Assembly (NCBI GenBank): GCA_037501455.1
Contig: CM074864.1
Coordinates: 23,430,001 to 23,494,000, forward strand
Length of the DNA: 64,000 nt
Direction of reading: 5' to 3'
DNA from: Lantana camara
Taxonomy: Eukaryota > Streptophyta > Magnoliopsida > Lamiales > Verbenaceae
Position 1 is the first letter of the stretch. Each line of letters opens with the position of its first letter. Below, piece by piece: positions 23,438 through 34,900 of this stretch. The notes under the pieces are model-generated. The model worked only from the letters and a program-made list of their open reading frames with translations, was not told where the DNA came from and searched no databases. Position numbers and translations under genes: made by a program.

Positions 23438-23642
23438 TGTGCGTGTGTGTGCATGCCGTGTGTGTGTGTGTGTACGTGCATGGTGTGTGTGTGTACCGTG
23501 TGTGTGGGTGTGTGTGTATAGTAAGGGTTTGACCCGACCCTTTGACCCGACATGTGAATAGTAACCTATGAATAGTAATCATGAATAGTAATCTGGAATA
23601 GTAATCTTGAATATTACTTTTAAATAGTACTTTTAAATAGTA
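23438..23642 (+). repeat. GT-rich tract and GAATAGTAA repeats, G2 5' LTR
   Basis: A GTGTGTGT tract interrupted by GTGCATG(C/G) is followed by six or so 11-12 bp units of TGAATAGTAATC type. The 3' LTR copy (33751-33945) has a shorter unit array. The inverted word ACTATTC recurs upstream in the same LTR (about 21887, 22047, 22198). Confidence 0.75.
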
Positions 23643-25628
23643 AAAATGAAATAAAACTTGTGCTTTCCTAATAGACATTTGTACCTAGGGTTTCCATATC
23701 CAGGGTCTAAAATGTGTTTTCAAAATGAGTTTTCTTTCGTGGACTTGTTTCTTAACTTAAGGTTTGCGATAGGATTCATAATTTGACTAAAGCTTACTCG
23801 GTTATAGTAAGATCATAGTCTCACGTTAAGAGTAACTCACTTTGACGTATTCCTTTGTGTGTTACCTTTCTTGAATACCTTAAATGGTATTACTCTCTTG
23901 TGTTACATGTTCTTTACATGTTCCTTGTTATTTGTTTCATGCATTTCATATGCATCTTGGTTAGTAGTTGGTCTTAGTTCTTAAGCTCACTCTAGTACAC
24001 CACCTACAGGAGTGAAAGTTGAGCACTGGGATCCCCAGGGCACCGCATAATCTGTCTACCTACCTTTTGTTACTAATAGGTGAGGTGAAGTTAAATGTTT
24101 TCCAACTGGAACCATGATTATACTATCGTATCATATGTTTTGAAATTCAAAGCTAAACCTCGTTTTGAACTATCCCTTTTATCGGGACATTCTTTTGAAA
24201 AGATCATTCATACTTTAATAGTATACCATGATCTACAGCACATGTTTTCCAAAGTTCTGCATTCTTGTTCAAAGACAGTTACATATGTTTTCAAAGTACA
24301 GTTTACAGACAGAATCACATGTTTTCAGACAGAATCATATGTTTTACAGACAGCATCATATGTTACAGTTACAGTTTCACATGTTATAGTTAGCATACTG
24401 GAGTGGTACTCTGGTCAATGCTAATCTTGAATGCAAGCATACAGTTTACAGTTTGGGCCCGACGGTTATGTGTGGAGGTGATGTTCGGGAGGTGTGCGCC
24501 AACGATATCACCAATACCGGCCGCCACACTTAGACAATTGACACCGACTTTTAACAGGAGGTTTGTTAAGTTAGGACAATCTGTCTGGGAACGGACAACA
24601 AATCTGTTCCCATTACACGTTTAAAGGTCGCCTAGGGCTAGCTACCCGAAGTGACAACCGGTGGAGGATGGTGCATGTTTGTATGTGTTAGTGGGGTATT
24701 GTTGACCTTGGTTTGATACTCTACTGTGTGTGGAGTTATTGTTGACCTCGGTCCGATACCCTACGAAATCATGTTTTCTGGAGTAAGGATAGAGAAGCCT
24801 AGCTTGTGGGCAAAATTCTGTTTCATATAAGATGGTTCATATCTGGAAAAGTTCACTTTACCCCTATCCCATTTTATGAAAGGAACTATGAACCATCTAC
24901 AGCATACGTGTGCGCGTGTGATAGCATTCATGAAATGTTTTATAACGTGCATTCTTTTACAGCATCGCATTCAAAGAGTTTTATCAACCGAACTTGTTTC
25001 AAGTTCTTCTTTAAAGCATTGCATTTAACTGTTCTCAACTTTACTTCAAATTCTTTATCACTCAGTACTTTCTTTTAAGTATTCCCTCACTTAGTCCTTT
25101 TGACTAATACCTCTCCCGTTTTCTTGCCTCGTGGTTTTAGGTCTTGCAGCCGCAGTCTAGATGTATCTTGAAGCTCTAGATTATCATTTTTGTTTCAGTC
25201 AGGACTTAGTATTACTTTCTGTTGTGTCCTGCATATGTTTTATGGCTGCATCACTATACGTTTCTGAATACTCGAGTATCTTTGTTATACTCTTTTTGCT
25301 ACTCTGTTACCGATATTTTGAACTCTGCTGTATCGGTATTTATATGTGATATGTTACATGTTCGGATATGCCGAGTCTCTCTTACATGATCAATATGTTC
25401 TTGCTTGTTACATGCCATCACGCACATGTTTTGAAAAGTTTTAAAATACTCTGATTTTCCGCTGCATAGCCACATCGTTGTACATGTATAGTTCTGAGGT
25501 AGACAGCCGTTCGCTGGAGTATTTCTTGAGTGATGGCTCACACCATTACTTGAGAGGTGCTTCAGTACGGGGGTTGAGACGCCGCTCTCCTCTTGTTCCA
25601 GTACGGGTGGGGGCGTTACAGCCTGAGG

Positions 25629-25640
25629 TGGTATCAGAGC
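25629..25640 (+). promoter_or_regulatory. G2 primer-binding site
   Basis: TGGTATCAGAGC, 8 bases after the LTR end. It is complementary to initiator tRNA-Met. Confidence 0.85.
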
Positions 25641-25807
25641 GTCGGGTTAAGTAAGAAAAGACTTAACATAGATTACTCTCATGTTGCATCATGGATTGTT
25701 CACGCATTGCATCCAGGATCATTCTCATATTGCATCGAGACAGGATATTTGGGGATTGCATGGTTCTGTTATCTGGATTTCATATCTGTGGTATCTTCTG
25801 TATAACT

Positions 25808-26488
25808 ATGGCAGTTCAGCCACACCAGGATCCTAATCAGCAGATGGATGAGGCTTTCTTTGAGTAGTTTGAGGCCCCGCGTACTGTGGCAGTTTCTCAC
25901 CGTGGAGGCACTCGTTTCTACACCTGGCGCAGGTCTAGGAACAGTGGCAGGCCTAGGTATTCCTATCCTAACAGAGTTGTGCACTATCTCGAGTCTGAGA
26001 GAGATGGTTACTTTCAGGAGTATCAGAGGACCCGTGAGGTCAGGTTGGAGTCTATGCGCCATCAGGATCAGTCAATGCAGTACCAGATTGATAGGGACAT
26101 CGCTCGTGAGCATGCTGCAAAGATGACTGATATTGCTGATCAGAGGGCTGCTCGTATTGCTGAGCTGGAGGCAGATCTTATGCAGATGACTATCGACCGC
26201 GACACTTCTACGGAGCGTCACCAGCACTACCGTGTATGCGTGAGAGCTCGCCTGTATGACACCTATCACTTATCCGATGAGCAGGCAGTTGAGGAGGTCG
26301 AGGGTCAGGATGTCAGTCAGGCCTCTTAGGAGCCCGAGCCTATGCAGGATCAGTCAGATAGAGGCGATGGAGGATCTAATGATGACGATGATGGCGGAGA
26401 TGAGCCAACAGGACACGGACAGGGTGAGGTCGTTGTTGTTTCTGATGACACCACCAGGGGTTCTTTGGACCACAGTTATCAGGGTTGA
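25808..26488 (+). pseudogene. G2 extra ORF upstream of gag (coiled coil, acidic tail)
   Basis: A single frame of 226 codons from the first ATG after the PBS to a TGA, interrupted only by TAG at 25865 and 26327. The N-terminal part is basic and aromatic (GGTRFYTWRR, about residues 33-42). The middle is helical and charged (RIAELEADLMQM, about 117-128), with heptad-like spacing that suggests a coiled coil. The tail is Asp/Gly-rich (GGSNDDDDGGDEP). I do not recognise the family. G1 has no such ORF, since its leader is only about 0.2 kb. Ogre-type Ty3 elements have an ORF before gag, but no similarity is visible to me. It could be a chance open frame, but length, start position and composition argue otherwise. 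Confidence 0.6.
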
Positions 26489-27315
26489 TCGCTGATGGGA
26501 GGTTTTCTGTATATTACTGATGCATATATATCTATCTATGGATGGTGGACGTATAGCCGGGACAGTTCAGGACTGACTTTTGGATGAGGGGATGTATAGC
26601 TATGGTAGATGATCCCCGACTTTTGGCACCACGGATGACGGTTCAGATGACTTGGTACCTACTAGGTTATTTTCAACAGGGTTGGACGGATTGGTAAGGC
26701 CTGTGTGGGAGTCAACTCGATAGTATCGGGTCCTCCCATTTTGAATTAATACTGTTAACATGTGGCCTGTAGTAAATTTTGCCAAACCTTACACAGTTAT
26801 AACAATTTCAGCTTTATGTTGGATATTTGTTTACTGTTTTCCATAACTGTCATTGCATGAGTCTTAGAGTTGCTTCAAGATACCATTAGGACCGTTGATA
26901 GGATCATGCCATTTCATTTATTGATAGCATGCTATTATTCTTGAGATGTTGAATACGCTTCTGGATATGTTAATCATACTTCTGATCATGGTACAGTTCT
27001 TGTTGATATGACAGTACACGTTCTGTTCCCGTTTACATGTTGATCATGTTTTGGGATATGTTATACGTGTTTTTGATATGTTAATATGTTACACGAGCTT
27101 CTGTTCCCGTTTACATGTTGTCTGACAATTGTTTCTGATAACATGATATGTGTGGAGATATTGAATCTTTGCTGATATGTTGTCATGGGAATGTGTTGTT
27201 CTCATACTTATATGTGACTACGTGGGAATGTGAATACGTGGTTAAGGATTCTGTGAATCATTATATGTCATGCATCGAATATATGTATCTGAATGCTTGT
27301 GAATTCAGTAACAAC
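26489..27315 (+). other. G2 leader between extra ORF and gag
   Basis: About 0.8 kb with no coding signal. It contains two copies of TTCTGTTCCCGTTTACATG (near 27020 and 27100) and several GATATGTTA words. Confidence 0.6.
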
Positions 27316-28319
27316 ATGCCACCGAGAAGAGCACCCCGGAATCGTGTACCACCACTGCCACCCCAAAGAGATGTCACGCCACCCCCTGAACGGGAGGGAA
27401 CTCTAGAGTTAAGGGATGTGCTACGACAATTCGCAAGAGCTTGTAATCAGAGAGATAATCCTCGTAATGAAAGGTCACTGGAAAAATTTCTGAGGATGAA
27501 TCCACCTAAGTTCTATGGAGAACCGACATAAAGGCTGAGAATTGGATTACTAATCTTGAGAAGATTTTCGAGGCTATGGAGATCTACCCAGAGGATCGTG
27601 AACGAGTTCGGTATGCTACTTTTCTTATGGAAGGAGCTGCATACAATTGGTGGAAGCACGTTCAGCATATGTGGAATGAGAATAACGTTGAAGGAAGTTG
27701 GGATGAGCTTATCAGAGAGTTTCAGCAGAAGTACACGCCTCAAGTGACTCGTGATGCACGAGGGGCTGAGTTTGTGAGTTTGGTTCAGGGAACTATGAAT
27801 GTGATGGAGTATGAGGCTAGGTTTGTGAGGCTGATCAAGTATGCACCTCATATTCTGAATGATGAGCGTCGCAAGACAAAGAGGTTTATTGATGGACTGA
27901 AGCCCGAACTTCGGTTGGCACTTGCTTCTTTGGACATTAAGACCTACAACTGGGCTGTTGATAGAGGGCTAAGGGTTGAGGCTGCACACAAGGAGATCAA
28001 GATAACTACCGCACGTCAAGGACCTTCTAACCCTAAGCCTTATCAAGGGAACAAGCGACCATCCGGATCTTTTCCCCAAGGAACCGGGAAGAAGCCAATG
28101 GTAGCACCACAGCATCAACAGCAGAAGGCTCCACCGAAACAGCAAGCACAGAAGCAGAAAGCGCCACAGCAGTACCAGAGAGCGCCACAATAGCAGAGAG
28201 CACCTCAGCCAGGTCCAGAGGAAATTGTTTGCAGATATTGTCGCCGAACGGGACACACTGAGGAGAACTGTCGCAAGAAAGCTGGACAGTGTTTCACGTG
28301 TGGTTCCCCTGAGCATCAA
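27316..28319 (+). pseudogene. G2 gag
   Basis: Starts at MPPRRAPRNR (27316), the same N-terminal style as gag of G1. The first ~70 codons end at a small deletion near 27525. The capsid core then continues in another frame (AENWITNLEKIFEAM, YNWWKHVQHMW, WDELIREFQQKY, RFIDGLKPELR). A Gln/Pro-rich stretch follows and a TAG stop at 28191. In the same frame beyond it lie the zinc knuckles CRYCRRTGHTEENC and CFTCGSPEHQMDSC (about 28230-28335). Gag forms the particle and the knuckles bind genomic RNA. Confidence 0.88.
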
Positions 28320-28928
28320 ATGGATAGCTGCCCGAACAAGATCAGGAGATTTGGGGTTCAGGATAAAGGAAAAGCAGTGGTGGGTACGACGAACAAACCG
28401 GTGGTCAAAGGCAGAGCTTATGCTTTGGATGGTAAGGAGGAGGTTGATCCTTCGTCTGTTGTGGAAGGTATTGTGCACATTCTTAACACGCCAGTTAAGG
28501 TCTTGTATGACCCCGGTGCTACGCATTCATTTGTTGCATCTAAATTATGTGCGCATTTACAGTTTCCACTTGAATACTTGCCATATAAATTTGAAGTGAG
28601 TTCTCCATTGGGAACTTGCCTTGTTACGGATCAAGTATATAAACGATGCCCTATATGTATTGGTACCCGTTGTTACCCGACGAATCGTATTGAGTTGCCG
28701 ATGACAAGATACGACGGTATACCTGGTATGGATTGGTTTTCTAAGTACCGAGCTAAGTTGGAATGTTACAAGAAAGAGATCATCTTGGAAGAAGATGAAA
28801 GTCGGACATCAGAAGGGAAAGTTGAGAAGTTATCAGTGATTTCTTCGATGGAAGCTAAGAAGTTGATTCAGAAAGGAGCTATTAGATTTGTTGCTTATCT
28901 TCTGAATAGACCGAAAGATCAACTTTAG
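28320..28928 (+). pseudogene. G2 aspartic protease
   Basis: Same frame as gag. The active-site motif is DPGATHSF (about 28510), followed by SSPLGTCL and the IPGMDWFSKYRAKLEC block typical of the chromovirus protease-RT junction. It ends at TAG (28926-28928) in a position that is variable but often Gln or Lys in relatives. The protease would cut the Gag-Pol polyprotein. There is no independent start. Confidence 0.85.
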
Positions 28929-30457
28929 ATCGAAGAAGTGGAAGTGGTAAACGAATTCTTAGATGTGTTTCCTGAACAGTTGGATTCGTTACCTCCTGAC
29001 CGAGAGTTGGAGTTTACGATCGAGACGATAGCGGGAGCTGAGCCGTACTCAAAGACACCTTACAGAATGGCTCCAGCTGAATTGGAAGAACTGAGGAAGC
29101 AATTGGACGAACTAATATAGTCAGGATATGTTCGACCAAGCACGTCGCCGTGGGGAGCACCTGTTCTTTTTGTTAAAAAGAAGGATGGATCATTGCGTTT
29201 ATGCATTGACTATCGGGAGCTGAACAGGATGACGATCAAGAATAAGTATCCTCTCCCTCATATTGAAGAGCTGTTCGATATACTTCAAGGATTGAAGGTC
29301 TACTCTAAGTTAGATCTAAGACAAGGATATTATCAATTGAAGATTAGGGAAACAGATATTCCGAAGACTGCTTTCAACAGCCGATACGGACATTATGAGT
29401 TTGTGGTAATGCCGTTTGGTTTGACGAACGCACCAGCTGCATTCATGGATATGATGCACCGTATATTCAAGCCGTTTCTCGACAAGTTTGTAGTAATCTT
29501 CATCGATGATATTTTGGTATTTTCGAAGACACCGGAGGAACATGCTGAACATCTTCGAATCGTGTTACGCACTCTGCTGGATCACAAGCTATATGCAAAG
29601 TTCAGTAAATGTGAGTTCTGGCTTGAGAGAGTTACATTTCTCGGACACATCATATCAGGATCTGGAATCGAAGTAGATCCCTCGAAGATCAAAAAATTAT
29701 GGATTGGAAGTCACCAAAGAATCCTTCAGAAGTGAGGAGTTTTCTGGGATTAGCTGGTTACTACCGAAGGTTTGTCAAAGATTTCTCGAAGATAACTACA
29801 CCTCTCACTAAGTTGACAAAGAAAGAAGGAAAATTCGAATGGACGGAGAAGTGTGAGCAAAGTTTTCAAAGATTGAAGGAGATGCTAACAACTGCACCCG
29901 TGTTAGCGTTACCAGAAGGAAAAGAAGGTTATACTGTTTACACCGATGCTTCGAAAGAAGGACTAGGAGGAGTTTTGATGCAGAATGGAAAAGTGATTGC
30001 GTATGCATCAAGGAAACTCAAAACACATGAAGTTAACTACCCGACACATGATTTGGAATTAGCAGCGATAATTTTTGCTCTTGGAAAGTGGAGACATTAC
30101 CTGTATGGAGTTACGTTTGAGATCTTTACTGATCATAAAAGCCTGCGATATCTATTCACTCAGAAGGAGTTGAATATGCGACAGAGGAGATGGATGGAAT
30201 TTTTGGAGGACTATGATTGCATTATTCAATACCATCCAAGAAAGGCGAATGTTGTAGCCGATGCTCTAAGAAGGAAAGTTCATTTGGCACAGATTTCTGC
30301 CAACCCCGAGGTTGATCAAAGAGAAAGAATGGAGGTGATAACTAAAGCTCGAGTCGCGAACGTTGTGATGATATCACCTTTGAAAGAACAAGTGTTGGAG
30401 GCTCAGAAGAACGACGAGTGGATAAAGAAATGTCTCGAATCTAAGGAGAAAAGATGA
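28929..30457 (+). pseudogene. G2 reverse transcriptase and RNase H
   Basis: RT contains [11 protein letters not shown], a TAG at 29118-29120, [46 protein letters not shown] and the catalytic FIDD (about 29502). A 1-base shift near an A run at about 29690 moves the frame before the [12 protein letters not shown] thumb block. RNase H has [13 protein letters not shown] (about 29940), the [11 protein letters not shown] helix and [10 protein letters not shown]. The frame is lost again near 30440. Apart from these small lesions the domains look intact, so the element was active recently. Confidence 0.9.
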
Positions 30458-31933
30458 TGAGACTAAGTTCAGGGTTGATGAACATGGAATTTTGAGTACA
30501 AAGGTCGAGTATGCGTACCAACTGTTTTGAGGAAAGAGATCCTCGACGAAGCGCACAAGACTAAGTACACGATACATCCCGGAGGCACTAAGATGTATCA
30601 AGATGTTAAGACGCAATTCTGGTGGAATGGAATGAAGAGAGACATAGCCAACTATGTCGAGAAGTACTTAACTTATCAGAAAGTTAAAGCTGAGCACCAG
30701 AAGCCAAGTGGGAAGTTGCAACCATTACCGATTCCGACTTGGAAGTGGGAGCAAATCACGATGGATTTTGTCACTGGATTACCCAAAGTCAGAGGAGGAC
30801 AAGATAGTATCTGGGTGATCATTGATCGATTGACAAAGTCAGCGCACTTTTTGCCAGTAAAGACAACGGATAAGGCCAGCACGTTGGCAAAGCTGTATCA
30901 ACAAGAGATCGTTAGACTACATGGAGTTCCAAACAGTATAGTGTCAGACAGAGATCCGAAATTCATGTCGCAATTGTGGAAAGAAATTCAGACTCTGATG
31001 GGAACGAAGTTGAACTTCAGTACTGCAGCGCATCCTCAGATGGATGGACAATCCGAAAGGATGATCAAATACTTGGAAGATATGCTAAGAGCTTGCGCTT
31101 TGGACTTCCAAGAAAGTTGGAAAGAATGTTTACCTCTTGTGGAGTTTGCATACAGCAATAGTTATCAAGCTTCTATTAAAGCTGCTCCATATGAAGCCTT
31201 GTATGGAAGGAAATGTAGATCCCCGTTGTACTGGGATTTGGATGAAGCAAGATGTACTGAGGAAGGACAGATCAGAGTGAATTCAGCTAAATGGATAAGA
31301 GAAGCGACAGAAAAGATTCAAATCATTCGCCAGAGAATGAAAGCTGCCCAGGACAGGCAGAAGAGTTATGTTGATCGACGAATAAGGGATTTGGAATTCA
31401 CAGTGGGCGAAAAGGTATTTCTGAAGGCATCGCCAAGGAAATGGTTTTCCCGAATTGGGAAAGGTGGAAAGTTAAACCCAAGATATGTTGGACCGTATAA
31501 GATACTGAAGAGAGTCGGACCGACTGCTTATAGATTGGATTTGTCTGTAGGTTTAACAGGAATCCACAACGTATTTCATGTATCTCAGCTTCGCAAGTGT
31601 TTCTCAGATGAGACAGAGGTTGTGCCGGTAGAGGAGATACCGTTGGAACCTGATTTGACTTATGTTTTGAAGCCCGCTAAGATTCTAGACAGGAAGTTTC
31701 AAGAGTTAAGGAATAGGAAAATTCCTTTGGTTAAAGTCCTTTGGAAGGGACATGGGACAGAAGAGGCAACCTGGGAGACAGAAGAGAAAATGCAGAAGCA
31801 TCACCCCGAGTTATTTGCGGTTACAGCGGAAGAATCTGAGGACAGATTCTCTTTAAGGAGGGGTGATTGTAACAGCCCAAAACAGGGCCTGGATGAAAAC
31901 AGTAAGTTAAGGGCATTGGTAAAGCATTTATAG
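30458..31933 (+). pseudogene. G2 integrase with chromodomain
   Basis: The zinc region keeps the His side (HPGGTKMY) but both expected Cys are Tyr (KYLTYQK, about 30665), so zinc binding is probably lost. The catalytic core has D in TMDFVTGLP, D in [10 protein letters not shown] and E in GQSERMIKYLED. The C-terminal GPYKILKRVG domain and a chromodomain-type end (VKVLWKGHGTEEATWE, about 31730) follow. The frame runs through the polypurine tract (read as SLRRGD) and 66 bases into the 3' LTR before its stop. Two small indels lie at about 30440-30500, upstream of the open segment starting at 30527. Confidence 0.9.
31853..31867 (+). promoter_or_regulatory. G2 polypurine tract
   Basis: TTAAGGAGGGGTGAT directly before the 3' LTR; it also encodes the last pol residues before the LTR. 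Confidence 0.85.
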
Positions 31934-34900
31934 ACCGTGATCCAACTTTTTGAATCATCATGCATTGCATTCTTACATGAACTTTGTGCTCGTATATGAT
32001 CAGACATGTTTTAAGGGGGAATTCTTGACCTTTGATACAGTTTACTATTCATAACCCGAGCCTACCTTGTTCATATTGCTACTCGAACCCTAGAAGTTCA
32101 TCACACATGTTTCCCAATCATTTGAACTTGTTTCCCGAGCTCAGAGAGTCTTTCTTGAACCATAAGAGTATTTTTGGAACTTACCGACCAAAGTTACTAT
32201 TCATCAGAAAATGAGCTTTTGATTCTGATACCTTTCCTACTCAAGTTTACAGTCGCATCGATCCTTGAGTCGAGACAATTCTTTTGAAATCATTCTTGGC
32301 TTGGAAATCTATTCTGGAACTTTGTTTTATTGAAAATGTTTTCGAAAACCCTAGTTCACTATTCCTTTTACGAAGGGTCTTCATTCGAAAAATGTTTTCT
32401 CTCTGGATTTGCATTACTTTAGCTATTTTAAGATTTTTGAGATGTTTTACAACTCTTGATTCAAACCCTAGCTTGAAATTTTGAAGCGTACGCTTGTACG
32501 TGGGAATTCACTATTCATTCTACGCTTTCAACTTTTTAACGGTAAAATGTTTTATAGTCGATTTTGGACTCAAAACGCTTCTCGATTTATTTCTTGAATT
32601 TTGGAAACAATCCAGACTTGAAAATCATTCTAGAAAGTCGTTTTTCACTCGTGTTGAGTTTCGAGCCCAAAACTTTTATTCACTAAAACTAATGTATCTT
32701 TCAAACGGTAAATCCGATTTCGATGAATGGATATGCGTTTCGAAGCTAATTTTTGCCCGGAAAGAATGGTTATACTTCCAGCCACTTATCCTCGAGTCTT
32801 GGCCACGAAATTATAGAAATACCCCCTAGCAGTCCCATTTTTACCTTCATAATGCCTAAAGCTTCTAGAAGATGCAAGTGGATGAACTCTTGTTTTGCTC
32901 TCCTACCCTTAAGCCATCTTTCTTTGCAAGGTGAGGGGCTTCTTCACAACTATAAATACCCCTCTCATGCCATTAGAATCCTTGCTCAAAGTCTTGTGTT
33001 GACAAGCACTCCTCTCTCCCTCCTTTCCCCCTTGGCCGTCGGCCTCCCCTCCCCTTTGCTAGGTTAGTTGCTTTATTTTTATGTTATGTTTAGTTAGTTT
33101 ATGTTTTTATGTTATGGTATGTTTATATTATGTTTAGTTTGGGTCTTAGGGTCTTCCCTAAGCCATATAGGATTTTATTTTGTACATTTATTATATAGTT
33201 TTCATGATATGTTTGAATGTATGTTTATATGTTTTAATTGTTTGGTATATGCTTGAATATGTTATGAATTGCTCTAGTATATGCTATGATCATGTGATAT
33301 GATTGTTATATTATGAGAATTGATGCGTGATTATGGAATTTGAATTATGTTCATGCATGCTAGCTAATGGAATAGTGATTTACAATTTATTATGTCACAA
33401 CTTGTTACATGTTGGTATTGAATTAAATTGTTACATGCTACATGCCTAAAGGTATATGATATGATATGATATATGTTGTGACATGTTGTCACATTGTTAT
33501 ACGATTCTTGAATTATGAATTGAGCTTATGATATGATATGGATTGATAGATTAAAGCCTTGATCATATGTTATACACTTTAATAGTGTCACATGTTATAA
33601 CGTAAGATAGAATAGTGTTTCATAACTTGATCTTATGCCTTAATTGGATCTCTTAACTATAGGTTATACCTTTAGCCTAGATCACACTTGATTATTATAA
33701 CATGAACTTGAAACTATAGGTTATAATCAAGATCATAATTTAATTATGGTGTACGTGTGTGTGCATGTCGTGTGTGTGTGTGTGTGTACGTGCATGGTGT
33801 GTGTGTGCCGTGTGTGTGGGTGTGTGTGTATAGTAAGGGTTTGACCCGACCCTTTGACCCGACATGTGAATAGTAACATGTGAATGGTAATCGTGAATAG
33901 TAATCTAGAATAGTAATCTTGAATAGTACTTTTGAATAGTAAAAATGAAATAAAACTTGTGCTTTCCTATAGACATTTGCACCTAGGGTTTCCATATCCA
34001 GGGTCTAAAATGTGTTTTCAAAATGAGTTTTCTTTCGTGGACTTGTTTCTTAACTTAAGGTTTGCGATAGGATTCATAATTTGACTAAAGCTTACTCGGT
34101 TATAGTAAGATCATAGTCTCACGTTAAGAGTAACTCACTTTGACGTATTCCTTTGTGTGTTACCTTTCTTGAATACCTTAAATGGTATTACTCTCTTGTG
34201 TTACATGTTCTTTACATGTTCCTTGTTATTTGTTTCATGCATTTCATATGCATCTTGGTTAGTAGTGGGTCTTAGTTCTTAAGCTCACTCTAGTACACCA
34301 CCTACAGGAGTTAAAGTTGAGAACTGGGATCCCCAGGGCACCGCATAATCTGTCTACCTATCTTTTTTTACTAATAGGTGAGGTGAAGTTAAATGTTTTC
34401 CAACTGGAACCACGATTATACTATCGTATCATATGTTTTGAAATTCAAAGCTAAACCTCGTCTTGAACGATCCCTTTTATCGGGACATTCTTTTGAAAGG
34501 ATCATTCATACTTTAATAGTATACCATGATCTACAGCACATGTTTTCCAAAGTTCTGCATTCTTATTCAAAGACAGTTACATATGTTTTCAAAGTACAGT
34601 TTACAGATAGAATCACATGTTTTCAGACAGAATCATATGTTTTACAGACAGCATCATATGTTACAGTTACAGTTTCACATGTTATAGTTAGCATACGGAA
34701 GTGGTACTCAGGTCACTGCTAATCTTGAATGCAAGCATACAGTTTACAGTTTGGGCCCGACGGTTATGTGTGGAGGTGATGTTCGGGAGGTGTGCGCCAA
34801 CGACATCACCAATACCGGCCGCCACACTTAGATAATTGACACCGACTTTTAACAGGAGGTTTGTTAAGTCAGGACAATCTATCTGGGAACGGACAGCAAA

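Larger units (their letters stand above)
21556..25620 (+). mobile_element. G2 5' LTR (4065 bp)
   Basis: Matches 31868-35918 with occasional substitutions. Landmarks are a TATA box at 22638, a GT-rich tract at 23438-23520, GAATAGTAA repeats at 23555-23642 and a cluster of CAGACAGAATCA-type repeats near 24300-24370. No coding function; the 104-codon ORF at 22441 is present in both LTRs only because they are copies. Confidence 0.95.

Noticed and set aside
29690..30500. One-base frame breaks in G2 treated as real inactivating mutations only
   Set aside because: Several fall in or near homopolymers (A run near 29690, AAAA near 30450), so sequencing or assembly error cannot be excluded; I describe them without building on them.
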